Positions 55,586 through 64,000 are shown, numbered from the stretch's first letter. The stretch: DNA of 64,000 nucleotides from Methylomonas sp. ZR1 (GCF_013141865.1 NZ_RCST01000001.1:2852001-2916000), one strand, 5' to 3'. Notes: generated from the sequence alone by a model not told the origin. Program-made: numbers and translations.

Positions 55586-55753
55586 TTTAGTTTTTTGTAA
55601 CTTCAGAGCACATTGATGGAATTGATAAATTAAGTGCGCGCATTGAAAAGAAATAATTATTTAAAATAAAAGTCAGTATTTCGCCGGGTATTACATTCTT
55701 TTGTTTGTATCCGGTGAGATGCTACCATTTTATATTCTGTAAACAGGGTGGAC

Positions 55754-55864
55754 GGTTAGCTCCATCAGTAACTATATGACCAGCAATATCTACCAGCCAT
55801 ATAAACTCCCCCAAGGGTTGATGGATGAAGGTAATTGCTACTGGTTGGTCTGGTGGAGCCAACC
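55754..55864 (+). ncRNA. Candidate structured RNA element, copy 2
   Basis: It is related to copy 1 (47193-47295, opposite strand). The closing helix is extended here: GGTTAGCTCCATCAG pairs with CTGGTGGAGCCAACC with one mismatch, and a T-A pair of copy 1 becomes T-G. Inner helices are GACC/GGTC, AGCAAT/ATTGCT, ATCTACCA/TGATGGAT (near complete) and CCC-CAA-GGG. The core CATATAAACTCCCCCAAGGG is conserved. It lies 140 bp before the hflC relic and about 620 bp before moeA, both on the same strand. Confidence 0.55.
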
Positions 55865-56004
55865 GCCCATCCCGCTTCTTGAAATGTATTTCATTCGATT
55901 GGGAGCACAGATATCAACAGAGTGAGAGTGATTTATGCATCTTGTCTATTTACGTAAACTAAATAAAGATAATATATTGGTCAATAAAGTCAAGATTGGA
56001 AACA

Positions 56005-56170
56005 ATTTACAGATCTTCATCATCAAAATATCAGTACATTTGATGCGCGTGTACTGGGTTTGGGGGCGTTTCTCCCAAGCATTTTCTTACCTCCAAGAGA
56101 AGAATGCTAGAACTAACTCTTTCGCCATGTGGCGAATAGGTGATGAGGGTTTTTTTTACAAATGCATTTG
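56005..56170 (+). pseudogene. Decayed hflC fragment
   Basis: The plus strand matches hflC around codons 45-105: TCAGTACATTTGATGCGCGT is shared, then GCATTTTCTTACCTCC-like, TCTTTCGCCATGTGGCGAAT and GGTGATGAGGG. These correspond to [22 protein letters not shown] in the intact protein. Stops and small indels disrupt it, and both ends are missing. Together with the RNA-like element upstream it looks like a remnant of a second sigma-hfl-type operon. Confidence 0.8.
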
Positions 56171-56486
56171 GCTATTTACTTCTCAATAGACAATACATGT
56201 TGATCATTAATATATCTATAAAACATAATATTATTAAAATCAATAAATTGCATAACGATATATTTAAATTGCAAATTTGAAAACAAGACAGAATATTTAT
56301 TTTATTTGGCGTTAGCAGGATGTTTATATCTTGAATGAACGTCGGCTTTATCAACGTTATCGAGTTAATTTTAGTTATGCTTTTGGAGCTAAGTAGTAAG
56401 AGGTAATATGAGGAATCATACCAGTAATATGGAACAAGTCGGACAGTATCTGCAGCAGTGGATGATCATAATAGTTTCAGAGCGTT

Positions 56487-57779
56487 ATGCGTAACATGAT
56501 AGATAACGACATTCTTCATCTAAGCAGACCAGGTTGCAGTGACGAGCATGATCCGACAGCAATAACTGTGGATGTTGCACAGCAGTCCATTATAGATTGT
56601 GTCAAACCATTAGCTAGTACGGAGCAAGAACGATTACCGTTGCGACAATCCATTGATCGCGTCTTGGCTGAAGATATTATTGCTGAAATGAATGTCCCCC
56701 CTTATGACAATTCGGCGATGGATGGGTTTGCCTTGCATGCCGATGGTATACCGCAGAACGGGACGGTCACATTAAAGGTAGTTGGAAATAGTTTTGCCGG
56801 TCATCCATTTTTTGAGGGTTGTACAAGCGGCGAGTGTGTTCGCATAATGACGGGTGCAATGATTCCGGCGGGTTGCAACACTGTAATCCCGCAGGAGCAT
56901 GTCGAACTGCTCGGCGCAGAAAGCATTAGAATCGATGGTCGTGCGAGACTAGGAGAAAATGTCCGATTCGTTGGCGAGGATATTCGTTTAGGGCAAACTG
57001 TGTTGACTTGTGGTCGACGATTAACGGCGGCAGATTTAGGGCTGTTATCTTCCTTAGGCATCAATAATGTTGCAGTAATGCGGCGCTTGCGGGTAGCCTT
57101 TTTCTCCACCGGTGATGAATTGCAGACAGTTGGGGAAGCCTTACAGCCAGGACAGATTTATGATAGCAATCGATATACGCTGTTTGGAATGTTGAGCCGC
57201 CAGCATTGCGATATAACTGATCTGGGCGTGGTTGGCGACGATCCCATGCAAGTACGCAATACATTGCAATTAGCTGCGAAGAGTCATGATGTCATTATCA
57301 GCAGCGGCGGAGTGTCAGTCGGCGAAGCCGATTATATATATCAAGTGTTGAACGAATTAGGCGACATTATCTTTTGGAAGGTGGCGATGAAGCCAGGACG
57401 ACCATTAACCTTTGGCCGCCTGCAACAAGCATTGTTTTTTGGTTTGCCAGGCAACCCTGTAGCGGTAATGGTAAGTTTTAGCCAGTTTGTGCAGCCGGCC
57501 CTGCAGCGTTTTGGTGGCGAAATCGCGCGTCCGCCTTTAATTTTACGAGCGGTGACCAGTTCACTTTTAAGGAAGCGAGCGGGGAGAACAGAGTACCAGC
57601 GTGGCATTTTGAGTCAGGCGTCTGATGGCGAGTTGACAGTATGCAAGACAGGTGAGCAAGGCTCCGGAATTTTACGTTCTATGTCGCAAGCCAACTGTTT
57701 CATAGTCTTGACCGCCGATCAAACCCGAGTGGAAGCTGGTTCAACGGTAATCGTGCAACCTTTTGCTAGTTGGCTATAA
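56487..57779 (+). CDS. moeA: Molybdopterin molybdenumtransferase
   Basis: MoeA, 430 residues, inserts molybdate into adenylated molybdopterin, the last step of Moco synthesis. PLRQSIDRVLAEDIIAEMNV opens the family, PPYDNSAMDGFALHAD is the diagnostic site, and MTGAMIPAGCNTVIPQEHVE and the MoCF domain FFSTGDEL, SSGGVSVGEADYI, KVAMKPGRPLTFG and GLPGNPVAVMVSF follow. The C-terminal domain IV is present. It is on the opposite strand to the moa cluster and 1.7 kb from it. A second in-frame ATG lies 12 bases downstream. Confidence 0.96.
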   Translation: MRNMIDNDILHLSRPGCSDEHDPTAITVDVAQQSIIDCVKPLASTEQERLPLRQSIDRVLAEDIIAEMNVPPYDNSAMDGFALHADGIPQNGTVTLKVVGNSFAGHPFFEGCTSGECVRIMTGAMIPAGCNTVIPQEHVELLGAESIRIDGRARLGENVRFVGEDIRLGQTVLTCGRRLTAADLGLLSSLGINNVAVMRRLRVAFFSTGDELQTVGEALQPGQIYDSNRYTLFGMLSRQHCDITDLGVVGDDPMQVRNTLQLAAKSHDVIISSGGVSVGEADYIYQVLNELGDIIFWKVAMKPGRPLTFGRLQQALFFGLPGNPVAVMVSFSQFVQPALQRFGGEIARPPLILRAVTSSLLRKRAGRTEYQRGILSQASDGELTVCKTGEQGSGILRSMSQANCFIVLTADQTRVEAGSTVIVQPFASWL

Positions 57780-58048
57780 AGTTTGAATGGAATGACTGAG
57801 CTAGTACGAACCGATTAATTCAATATAGAGGCGCCCCCCTGATTTGGGCATAAACCGTCATATTTAGTTGGTCGAGTAGCCCAAAGGAATCGCACCTTCA
57901 GGCTATCACATATCACGCAACGGTACGTGAATATCTCGATTCATACCGCTCTTATCGTTCAGTCATTCCGGCGAAGGTAATATGCCAATGTGCGAACAGG
58001 CCTGAGTTTTGCAGTGCTATCTTTTCATTCCGACCGTGAAAACTATCA
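57780..58048. other. Intergenic, degraded DNA after moeA
   Basis: No gene is supported. It leads into the IS6 relic. I see no convincing terminator or repeat. Confidence 0.35.
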
Positions 58049-58205
58049 CCTCATAAAAAAATGAAGTGCCGCTTTCCTGTCTTGACGAGCGTTCAACAAA
58101 AAATCTATGATGTAGCCTTCTTTGTCGAATGCCCGATGGAGATATTTTCATTCGCTTTCACCTTAATATACTCGCGGGATTCTGAATCGGCTCAAGCCAC
58201 AAAAG
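58049..58205 (-). pseudogene. IS6-family transposase relic
   Basis: Minus-strand frames give EYIKVKANENI and, one frame over, HRAFDKEGYIIDFLLNARQD followed by RKAALHFF. These correspond to the catalytic centre of IS6/IS26-type transposases (DETYIKVKG, YRAVDKxGxTIDFLL, RKAALRFF). A frameshift and stops make it non-functional. No inverted repeats were found near it. Confidence 0.75.
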
Positions 58206-58620
58206 TCCGCGCAAATGTGCTACCCAGATGCTTATTGCAATTGCTAAAGAGAGGCCTGTTTTGCTCGCTGAACACGGTATCATAAGTCGCCTTATTGTCC
58301 GGGAGTCGATCGCCTTGGTGATGTGACTTCTTTCATGAAGCAAAAAAGCAAATATTGGAGCGCAAATACTTTGCGGGTTGAAGCGGTCAGATACTCATAA
58401 ATAAACCAAACTGAAAATGCAGATGTTTTCAAGTCTTATGGTTTATTTTAGTGTGTCTATATAGGTATCGCCAATTATATCAATATTTTCGAACTTATGC
58501 TTTTCGAGGACACTTTTTTTTAAGATGTCTATCTCTCGTTAAATGTTAAACAAATCAATAAATTGGTCTGATAACATTTAACGAGTTGACACACCGAAAA
58601 TCTAAATTAACAATGGGAAG

Positions 58621-58791
58621 CTATTCCTTTAAACCGAAAACGCTGTAGAAAAAAAACATTAACGAAGGAAAAAAGGCAATTATAAACCCCAAAATTACTG
58701 CGAATATATATCTGTATTTATACACGAATAATAATATTGGACGAATTGCTTCTGTTAAGTGACTATACTGTTTTTTAATGATATTTTCCAA
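58621..58791 (-). CDS. Possible 56-aa membrane protein (TTG start)
   Basis: A TTG start with GAGGGG six bases upstream opens a frame reading MENIIKKQYSHLTEAIRP, then two hydrophobic segments (ILLFVYKYRYIFAVILGFII; PSLMFFFYSVFGLKE). The strong ribosome binding site and membrane character support it. The surrounding DNA is decayed and AT-rich, which favours caution. Confidence 0.35.
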   Translation of the reverse strand: MENIIKKQYSHLTEAIRPILLFVYKYRYIFAVILGFIIAFFPSLMFFFYSVFGLKE

Positions 58792-59481
58792 TTTCTGCCC
58801 CTCTTTTTATAAAACTATATCGAATTATGACCGTTAGCTACCATTATTTACAAGCTTTTTAGGTCACTTAATACGGTTAAAATTCATGACATATTTTACC
58901 TATTCGGTTTATGCTTGGTTTACTTGATTAAAAATCAAAATTCAGACCAAATACCTTTGGCTCCAACTAGTATAAACGTTATGAATTGACCCAATAAAAA
59001 AGCAGTCCAATCTCTAACAAGAGTTTTTTTATATCATTCATTATGTACCACCTCAGATGCAGACATCCTGTTTCACTGTAAATTACTTTAATTAGAGCAC
59101 AAGCCTATTCATTCAATAAGATTATTTATACTGCTTACCATAGGTTTATCATATAGCTATTAGAGTGACACATATTTATTTTGCTTTAGGAAGATAAACT
59201 AATAATCGCAACCCTTTTATTGATGCGCCTAAATTCATTTTAAATTAAATCAGACGTGTTTGTAAAAGACTAATTTCCCATGAAAAAATAGGGTTTATTT
59301 ATGGATTAAAACTGCAAGTAAGTTCTTAATTTCAGTGTTTTTCTGATTCTGCAGATAATAAATCGCATATATCTGGCGGTTAATTTCAGAATTGCTAAAA
59401 TAACGGCAGGCACGTGATCGACGTTTGCAGGGCAGGCTTATACTCTGAGTAGACTGCTTATCAGAGTTTGGTTTATGGATA
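58792..59481. other. AT-rich intergenic gap
   Basis: About 690 bp with no supported gene. It is strongly AT-rich with many stops in all frames. It separates the relic zone from the moa cluster. Confidence 0.4.
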
Positions 59482-60414
59482 TCACTTTTTTACCCAGCGT
59501 TTTTCTTCATCATGTCCGCCACCCCACAACATGGGGAAAGCATGTAAGAGACCAGGGAAAAGCGCTTCCATACTTTCTTGCGCGCCTTTGGAACTTCCGG
59601 GTAAATTAATAATTACTGTTTTGCCGCGGATACCGGCTAGTTCGCGTGATAACATTGCATAAGGTGTGCGTTCTTTACCATAGCGGCGTATAGTCTCAAC
59701 TAAACCGGGCGCCTCTTTTTCGATGACGTTAGCCGTTGCTTCCGGAGTTATATCTTTAGGACCAAAACCCGTTCCACCGGTTGTTATAATCAGATCAATA
59801 TTTTCATCTGCCAGTTGCCGCAAGCGATTTGATATTTGGTCTGAATCATCAGGTATAATTTCATAGACCGGAACCGAGAGCTCTTTATCTTCCAAAAATA
59901 ATTTGATGATTTTTCCAGATGTATCTTCGCGATTTCCAGCATATGTTGAATCAGAAATAACAAGAACAGCCGATTTTAATGGTTCAGCAAAATATTCTTT
60001 AAAACTGCTTTTCCCGCCCTTTTTCTTAACCAGCCTTATACAAGAAAAAGAGATATTGTCATCTAAAGGTTTAAGCATATCATAGACATTTAATAGCGCG
60101 CCTGTAACTGCAGCCATAGCTTCCATTTCAACACCGGTTTTCCAGATTGCTTTTACTTCCGCTGAAATTTTTATTGTGTCTTTTTCGATATCAAAATTTA
60201 TATCAACCCAATCTAAAGGTAGGGTATGACAAAAGATGATCCAGGATGCAGCATTTTTTGCAGCGGTTATACCTGCTGCCCGTGCAACCTGTAAAACATC
60301 TCCTTTAGGGACAGTTTTTTCAGCCACCCGTTTTATTGTTTCCAAATTAGCTGTCAAAATTCCTTCGGCTTTTGCATATCTTAATGTATTAAATTTTGGA
60401 CTAACATCAATCAT
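59482..60414 (-). CDS. moaCB: Fused MoaC-MoaB molybdenum cofactor protein
   Basis: A 310-residue fusion. The N-terminal about 155 residues are MoaC (cyclic pyranopterin monophosphate synthase): AKAEGILTANLETIKRV, GDVLQVARAAGITAAKNAAS, CHTLPLDWVDI and EVKAIWKTGVEMEAMAAVTG. The C-terminal part is MoaB/MogA-like (molybdopterin adenylylation): AVLVISDSTYAGNREDTSGK, LIITTGGTGFGPKDITPEAT and LPGSSKGAQESMEALFPGLL. ATG 60414 with AGGG upstream is chosen over 60465. Fusions of this type are best known outside Gammaproteobacteria, so transfer is likely. It is last in the moa run. Confidence 0.93.
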   Translation of the reverse strand: MIDVSPKFNTLRYAKAEGILTANLETIKRVAEKTVPKGDVLQVARAAGITAAKNAASWIIFCHTLPLDWVDINFDIEKDTIKISAEVKAIWKTGVEMEAMAAVTGALLNVYDMLKPLDDNISFSCIRLVKKKGGKSSFKEYFAEPLKSAVLVISDSTYAGNREDTSGKIIKLFLEDKELSVPVYEIIPDDSDQISNRLRQLADENIDLIITTGGTGFGPKDITPEATANVIEKEAPGLVETIRRYGKERTPYAMLSRELAGIRGKTVIINLPGSSKGAQESMEALFPGLLHAFPMLWGGGHDEEKRWVKK

Positions 60415-60529
60415 TTTGTAACCCTTGACTCTTAAATTATTTATTTTTTGCATTTTGTTGAACATACAAACGATCAGAAAATTATATTTTCAACTGACCT
60501 TACAATTTCTGAAAAAATGTTCTAAAAAG

Positions 60530-60970
60530 CTAATCCTGAACCCAGCGCACAGATTCATCTTCCATAATTTCTTTTTTCCAGATGGGAACTTTGTGTTTAA
60601 TATCTTCAACAATCTGTTCCATCGCTTTAATACTTTCTTTACGATGCCCAGATGAGCAAAAAACAAAAAGTGATAACTCTCCAGTTTTTACCAGTCCAGT
60701 ACTATGAAATATGTGCACGCAATTTAATGGCCATTTTTCAAAGGCTTCTTCACGAATTTTTGCAAAAACTTTGTTGGCCATATCCCTATAAGCTGAGTAT
60801 TCAATTCCAGCTACATGTTTGCCTACTTTTTCATCCGCACGTACTTGACCGAGAAAAATAGAATGGGCACCTATGCCATGATTAGAGTTATGTGTTGCTA
60901 TTTGCTCACCGATAAAAACCGGATCAATCGCACCCTGGACAAAATAATTTTTATCTTTCATTGTTCTCAT
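60530..60970 (-). CDS. moaE: Molybdopterin synthase large subunit
   Basis: MoaE, 146 residues, is the catalytic subunit that transfers sulfur from MoaD thiocarboxylate to precursor Z. Family blocks are GAHSIFLGQVRADEKVGKHV, LEYSAY-like GIEYSAYRDMANKVF, HIFHSTGLVKTGELSLFVFC with SSGHRKES, and KHKVPIWKKEIMED, where the active Lys lies. The ATG overlaps the moeB stop by four bases; an inner ATG at codon 4 is equally possible. Confidence 0.94.
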   Translation of the reverse strand: MRTMKDKNYFVQGAIDPVFIGEQIATHNSNHGIGAHSIFLGQVRADEKVGKHVAGIEYSAYRDMANKVFAKIREEAFEKWPLNCVHIFHSTGLVKTGELSLFVFCSSGHRKESIKAMEQIVEDIKHKVPIWKKEIMEDESVRWVQD

Positions 60971-62103
60971 TGTTCTATTTTTTCTTTTTTCAGCCAGGCT
61001 GCCAAACCGCCTTTAAGATTAAATACATTTTTAAGGTTATGATGATTCTGCAGCATTCTAACCGCCTTGGCGCTGCTGATTCCATGATCACAATAAAAAA
61101 CAACCTTGTTGCCGTTTCTCGATATTTTATCAATGTTAGCCTGCAAATCATTTAGTGAAATGTGAACAGAATTCGGCAATTCCATTTGAAATTCACGTGC
61201 CGAACGAGTATCAACCAATTGTATTTTTTCTTTTTTTTGTAACTTTTTGTACAAATCAACAGCGCTGATTTCATTTATTTTTTGCTGATTTGAACTGCAA
61301 AAGTATTCATAATCAAATGATCCGAAATCCGAGGCATTTTGCAAAGCTAGCTGTACAGCCTGTTCGTTTCGTTGAATGGAAAACTGCATCGTTTGATTAT
61401 TCAATGCATCAAATATTAAAATTTTTCCAGATAAAATTTCGCCTACTCCGCAGATCATTTTTATAACTTCGTTTGCTTGTAAGTTACCGATAATTCCCGG
61501 CAGAACTCCAAGCACGCCATTTTGCGAACAATCCGGTGCTTTTTCGGGTGCCGGCGGCTTGGGGAACAGGCAGCGATAAGTTGGCCATTTATTGCCTTGA
61601 CCATCTGTAAAATTTAATACACTCACTTGTCCCTGAAAGCGGTCTACTGATCCTGAAACAAAAGGTTTGTCCAGATAAACACAAATATCATTAATTAAAT
61701 AACGGGTTGGAAAGTTGTCTGTCGCATCAATAACGACATCATATTGGGAAACCAAATCGACGGCATTTTTCGAAGACAATCTTTGAGCATATGCCTTTAA
61801 AACAATATTAGGATTGAGATCTTTTAAACGATTTACCGCAGCTTCAGCTTTGAATTCTCCAACTTGTGAAAAGCCATACAATACCTGGCGATGCAAATTA
61901 GAAACCGCAACTTTATCGGGGTCCACAATACCAATCCTGCCGATACCAGCTCCGGACAGATACATTAAAATAGGGCAGCCCAATCCGCCTGCACCGATGA
62001 CCAGCACGTTTGCTTTTTTTAAAGCCTGTTGTCCTGTTTTGCCAATTTTGGGTAAAATCAAATGGCGATGATAATACTGAATTTCCTCTTTATTTAGGTT
62101 CAT
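60967..62103 (-). CDS. moeB: MoaD-adenylating enzyme with rhodanese domain
   Basis: A 378-residue MoeB/ThiF-type E1-like enzyme with a C-terminal rhodanese domain; it activates the MoaD C-terminus and may deliver sulfur. The adenylation domain shows VLVIGAGGLGCPILMYLSGA, DVVIDATDNFPTRYLINDIC and GVLGVLPGIIGNLQANEVIK. The rhodanese part has LVDTRSAREF and the active Cys in VVFYCDHGISSAKAVRML. ATG 62103 lies 16 bp after the moaD stop; the longer frame from 62151 overlaps moaD and is rejected. Confidence 0.93.
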   Translation of the reverse strand: MNLNKEEIQYYHRHLILPKIGKTGQQALKKANVLVIGAGGLGCPILMYLSGAGIGRIGIVDPDKVAVSNLHRQVLYGFSQVGEFKAEAAVNRLKDLNPNIVLKAYAQRLSSKNAVDLVSQYDVVIDATDNFPTRYLINDICVYLDKPFVSGSVDRFQGQVSVLNFTDGQGNKWPTYRCLFPKPPAPEKAPDCSQNGVLGVLPGIIGNLQANEVIKMICGVGEILSGKILIFDALNNQTMQFSIQRNEQAVQLALQNASDFGSFDYEYFCSSNQQKINEISAVDLYKKLQKKEKIQLVDTRSAREFQMELPNSVHISLNDLQANIDKISRNGNKVVFYCDHGISSAKAVRMLQNHHNLKNVFNLKGGLAAWLKKEKIEQ

Positions 62104-62119
62104 GGCTGCCTTTAAAAAA

Positions 62120-62353
62120 TCAGCCCCCAGCAAAGGGTGGCATAATTGCAACTATATCGTTATCAAAAAGACGGTGATTGTCTTCAACCATTTGCTGATT
62201 TACAGCCATTCTATAGGTATAGTCTATTAAGTCTGGATAATTTGTGATTAATTTTCTCTTTAAATCAGTCATATTATCCGTATCTTGAATCGTCAGCATG
62301 TTCTTCCCCACCACATCACTCAGAACACCAAAAAAAATTACATTAATTTGCAT
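62120..62353 (-). CDS. moaD: Molybdopterin synthase small subunit
   Basis: MoaD, 77 residues, is a ubiquitin-like sulfur carrier. It begins MQINVIFFGVLSDVVGKN and ends with the required DIVAIMPPFAGG; the terminal Gly-Gly is thiocarboxylated by the MoeB system. It is followed by moeB 16 bp later. Length and ending are normal. Confidence 0.95.
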   Translation of the reverse strand: MQINVIFFGVLSDVVGKNMLTIQDTDNMTDLKRKLITNYPDLIDYTYRMAVNQQMVEDNHRLFDNDIVAIMPPFAGG

Positions 62354-62575
62354 AGTTTTTCCTTACGTTTTAATGGAAACTATTTTTGTTTGTCTGTTTA
62401 AAAAAATTATAGCTATACTCTAATATCAATCCGGCTATCAACGCGATCGTCAGATTTCGTGTGGTAAAAGAAATGAAACCAACAGCAATCGCAACTGCCA
62501 ACAGTAATAGTGTTCTCAAGTTATCAATAGAGCCAGACTATTCCAAAAGTCAAAATCTGTTTTTAAGTTTTTTCA
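62354..62575. other. Gap between moaA and moaD
   Basis: About 220 bp with no gene. It is AT-rich and may hold a secondary promoter for moaD-moeB-moaE-moaCB. No clear hairpin is seen. Confidence 0.35.
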
Positions 62576-63616
62576 TCATCCACCTATCTGTGCCATTGAA
62601 AGATGTTTTTTTGAAAAATGAACTATTTGCTGTGTTCGCTGTTCCGATTCAAATCCGTCTTTTGCCCTTTTGGCCACGGCCTCTCCAATTGCCGTTTTTA
62701 TTTCCTGATCACTTTTCCCTGAACGTAGCATGTCTTTTAAATTTATGGCGCCATGATCATAGAGACAGGTTTTGAATGTACCGTCGGGAGTGAGCCTTAA
62801 ACGACTGCATGTTGAACAGAATGTTCTGGAATGGCCGGCGATGATGCCGACTTTTCCTCTAAATCTGGGGATTCCAAAAATTCGGGCAGTTGAACTCATT
62901 TTAAGATGTTCGATCATTTCTGGGAAAAAATTCTGCAACGTGCTGATAATTTCTTCTGCAGAATATATTTCGTTTGAAAAACACCCCCCATTAAATGACA
63001 TTTGTTCAATAAAACGGACTTCGACTTTATTGCTTTTGGCTAACATCGCAAAATCAACAATTTCATTGTCATTGACGCCTTTGAGAACCACCATGTTCAA
63101 TTTTACGTTCAGATCTGTTAGCAGAATTTTATCAATGTTATTCCACACCCGTTCAAAATCATCACGTCGGGTAATTTTATAAAAAACGTCTCGCTTCAAT
63201 GAATCAAGACTGATGTTAATACTGCCTGATTTTATTTTTTGAAACAATGGGATGGTATCTTCTAAAAAATAGGCATTCGTTGTTAAATTGATTGTTTCCA
63301 GTTTTTCATATTGGTTTATTCTGGTTAAAAAATCAGGCAGACCTTTACGAACAAAAGGCTCGCCACCGGTAATACGCACCTTGGTTACACCTAAATCCAG
63401 AAAGAGTCCAAGAAGATGTTCCATTTCCTGAAAGCACAAAATATCATCACGCGCTTTAAGATCAATACCCTCCTCTGGCATACAATAAGTACAACGAAAA
63501 TTGCAACGGTCGGTAACGGCAAGCCGCAAATAATTTAAATGGCGCCCCTGGGGATCAATCAATTGGGAACCTGTTGAATTTTCTGGATTTGTTGTATGTA
63601 AGTAAGTCACACTCAT
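62576..63616 (-). CDS. moaA: GTP 3',8-cyclase (radical SAM)
   Basis: MoaA, 346 residues, carries out the first step of Moco synthesis, converting GTP to 3',8-cyclo-GTP. The radical SAM cluster motif is DRCNFRCTYCMP (C-x3-C-x2-C), followed by ITGGEPFVRKGL. The C-terminal second cluster has FCSTCSRLRLTPDGTFKTCL, and the protein ends in QIGG, the essential GG tail. The start ATG has AGGAG six bases upstream. A 13-bp tandem repeat and a hairpin lie just before it. Confidence 0.96.
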   Translation of the reverse strand: MSVTYLHTTNPENSTGSQLIDPQGRHLNYLRLAVTDRCNFRCTYCMPEEGIDLKARDDILCFQEMEHLLGLFLDLGVTKVRITGGEPFVRKGLPDFLTRINQYEKLETINLTTNAYFLEDTIPLFQKIKSGSINISLDSLKRDVFYKITRRDDFERVWNNIDKILLTDLNVKLNMVVLKGVNDNEIVDFAMLAKSNKVEVRFIEQMSFNGGCFSNEIYSAEEIISTLQNFFPEMIEHLKMSSTARIFGIPRFRGKVGIIAGHSRTFCSTCSRLRLTPDGTFKTCLYDHGAINLKDMLRSGKSDQEIKTAIGEAVAKRAKDGFESEQRTQQIVHFSKKHLSMAQIGG

Positions 63617-64000
63617 GTTACTCCTTTCCTAGTACAGGAGGCTTTGCTATTTCCGGCAAAACCTTATCAGCCATGAACCCTATATAGTCATACTTAATAG
63701 TCATACTTAGGTAGGCTCGAAGTTAATTTAAATAGTGCGTAAAACTATACAAAAATATTTTCACTGATCGTCTATCTTAAAAATATAGAAAATCAATGTC
63801 ATATGCTGTTTGTTTTTATTTAGAGTCAGGCTTTTTGGGCTTTACATACTTTTTTATGTCCGAATTTCATAAGCTGCCAACAAGGATAAATTATCGAGCT
63901 CATGCTAATGTTTACGATTAATGACAAGCAATTATTGTTGGTAAATTTATGATCTTACAACTTATCGGCTCGACGCTCTTCAAGATAGGAAAAAACGATT
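63617..64000. other. moaA promoter/leader region
   Basis: On the minus strand this is the leader of moaA. GGTTTTGC and GCAAAGCC form an 8-bp hairpin (63640-63663), 24 bp from the ATG. Upstream of it, the 13-mer ATAGTCATACTTA (plus-strand reading) is repeated twice in direct tandem at 63684-63709. The remainder to 64000 is AT-rich, with no supported gene. Confidence 0.5.

Noticed and set aside
58061..58285. 74-codon plus-strand frame
   Set aside because: It is the antisense of the IS6 transposase relic.
63640..63663. GCAAAGCC hairpin as a cyclic-di-GMP-I riboswitch
   Set aside because: Only the GCAAAGCC string is shared. The paired GGGCAAACC half and the second helix are missing, so it is a simple hairpin.

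Overview
The window most likely comes from a gammaproteobacterial (type I) methanotroph of the Methylomonas/Methylobacter kind. The main reason is a pxmABC-type particulate monooxygenase operon in the non-canonical A-B-C order (about 50.2-53.0 kb). Moderate-GC coding DNA and Methylomonas-like short palindromic repeats fit this. Species cannot be read from the sequence alone.

Layout. 0.3-7.3 kb is ordinary accessory or chromosomal DNA: a secreted-hydrolase-like unknown, ethanolamine ammonia-lyase eutBC, a flavin amine oxidase, and a DUF47/PiT phosphate uptake pair. 7.4-15.3 kb holds a DUF2799 lipoprotein, small unknowns and a type I restriction-modification locus (hsdR-hsdS-DUF3800-hsdM). At 15.55 kb only the 3' half of a tRNA-Asn, still followed by its terminator, marks an attachment site. 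A tyrosine integrase starts 150 bp further on.

15.6-39.4 kb is an integrative conjugative element of SXT/R391 (MobH) type. It carries a Fic protein, a lytic transglycosylase, FlhD/FlhC-like master activators (setD, setC), a toxin-antitoxin pair, traG-traH-traF, a mobI-like gene beside a palindrome-rich oriT candidate, a molybdate transporter (modA-tauE-modB-modC) as cargo, an IncP-like trfA replication gene beside seven 17-bp iterons, and traI-traD-DUF4400. The same 12-10-12 palindrome sits just upstream of traF and of traI, and is a candidate SetCD operator. The type IV secretion core (traL to traN) is missing where it would follow DUF4400. An IS5-family element with TTAA target duplication lies there.

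40.6-49.9 kb is a stress and membrane-quality-control block: a sigma-70-type factor, hflK, hflC and ftsH in one run, flanked by two paralogous secreted proteins whose mature N-terminus should be histidine. 50.1-54.2 kb is pxmC-pxmB-pxmA plus two TetR genes (one truncated). pxmA has an in-frame TAA 60 codons before its natural end. Copies of a TGTACCG-type palindrome lie in front of pxmA and both tetR genes, which suggests TetR control of pxm. 54.2-56.2 kb is a graveyard of IS630, IS1595, pxmC, EthD and hflC relics. 56.5-63.6 kb is an AT-rich molybdenum-cofactor set: moeA, then moaA-moaD-moeB-moaE-moaCB.

Together, the modABC cargo and the complete Moco pathway would support molybdoenzymes. The pxm operon would support hypoxic C1 metabolism if it still works despite the stop codon. 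A pair of about 103-nt elements with conserved nested stems (47.2 and 55.8 kb) is the best candidate for an undescribed structured RNA.
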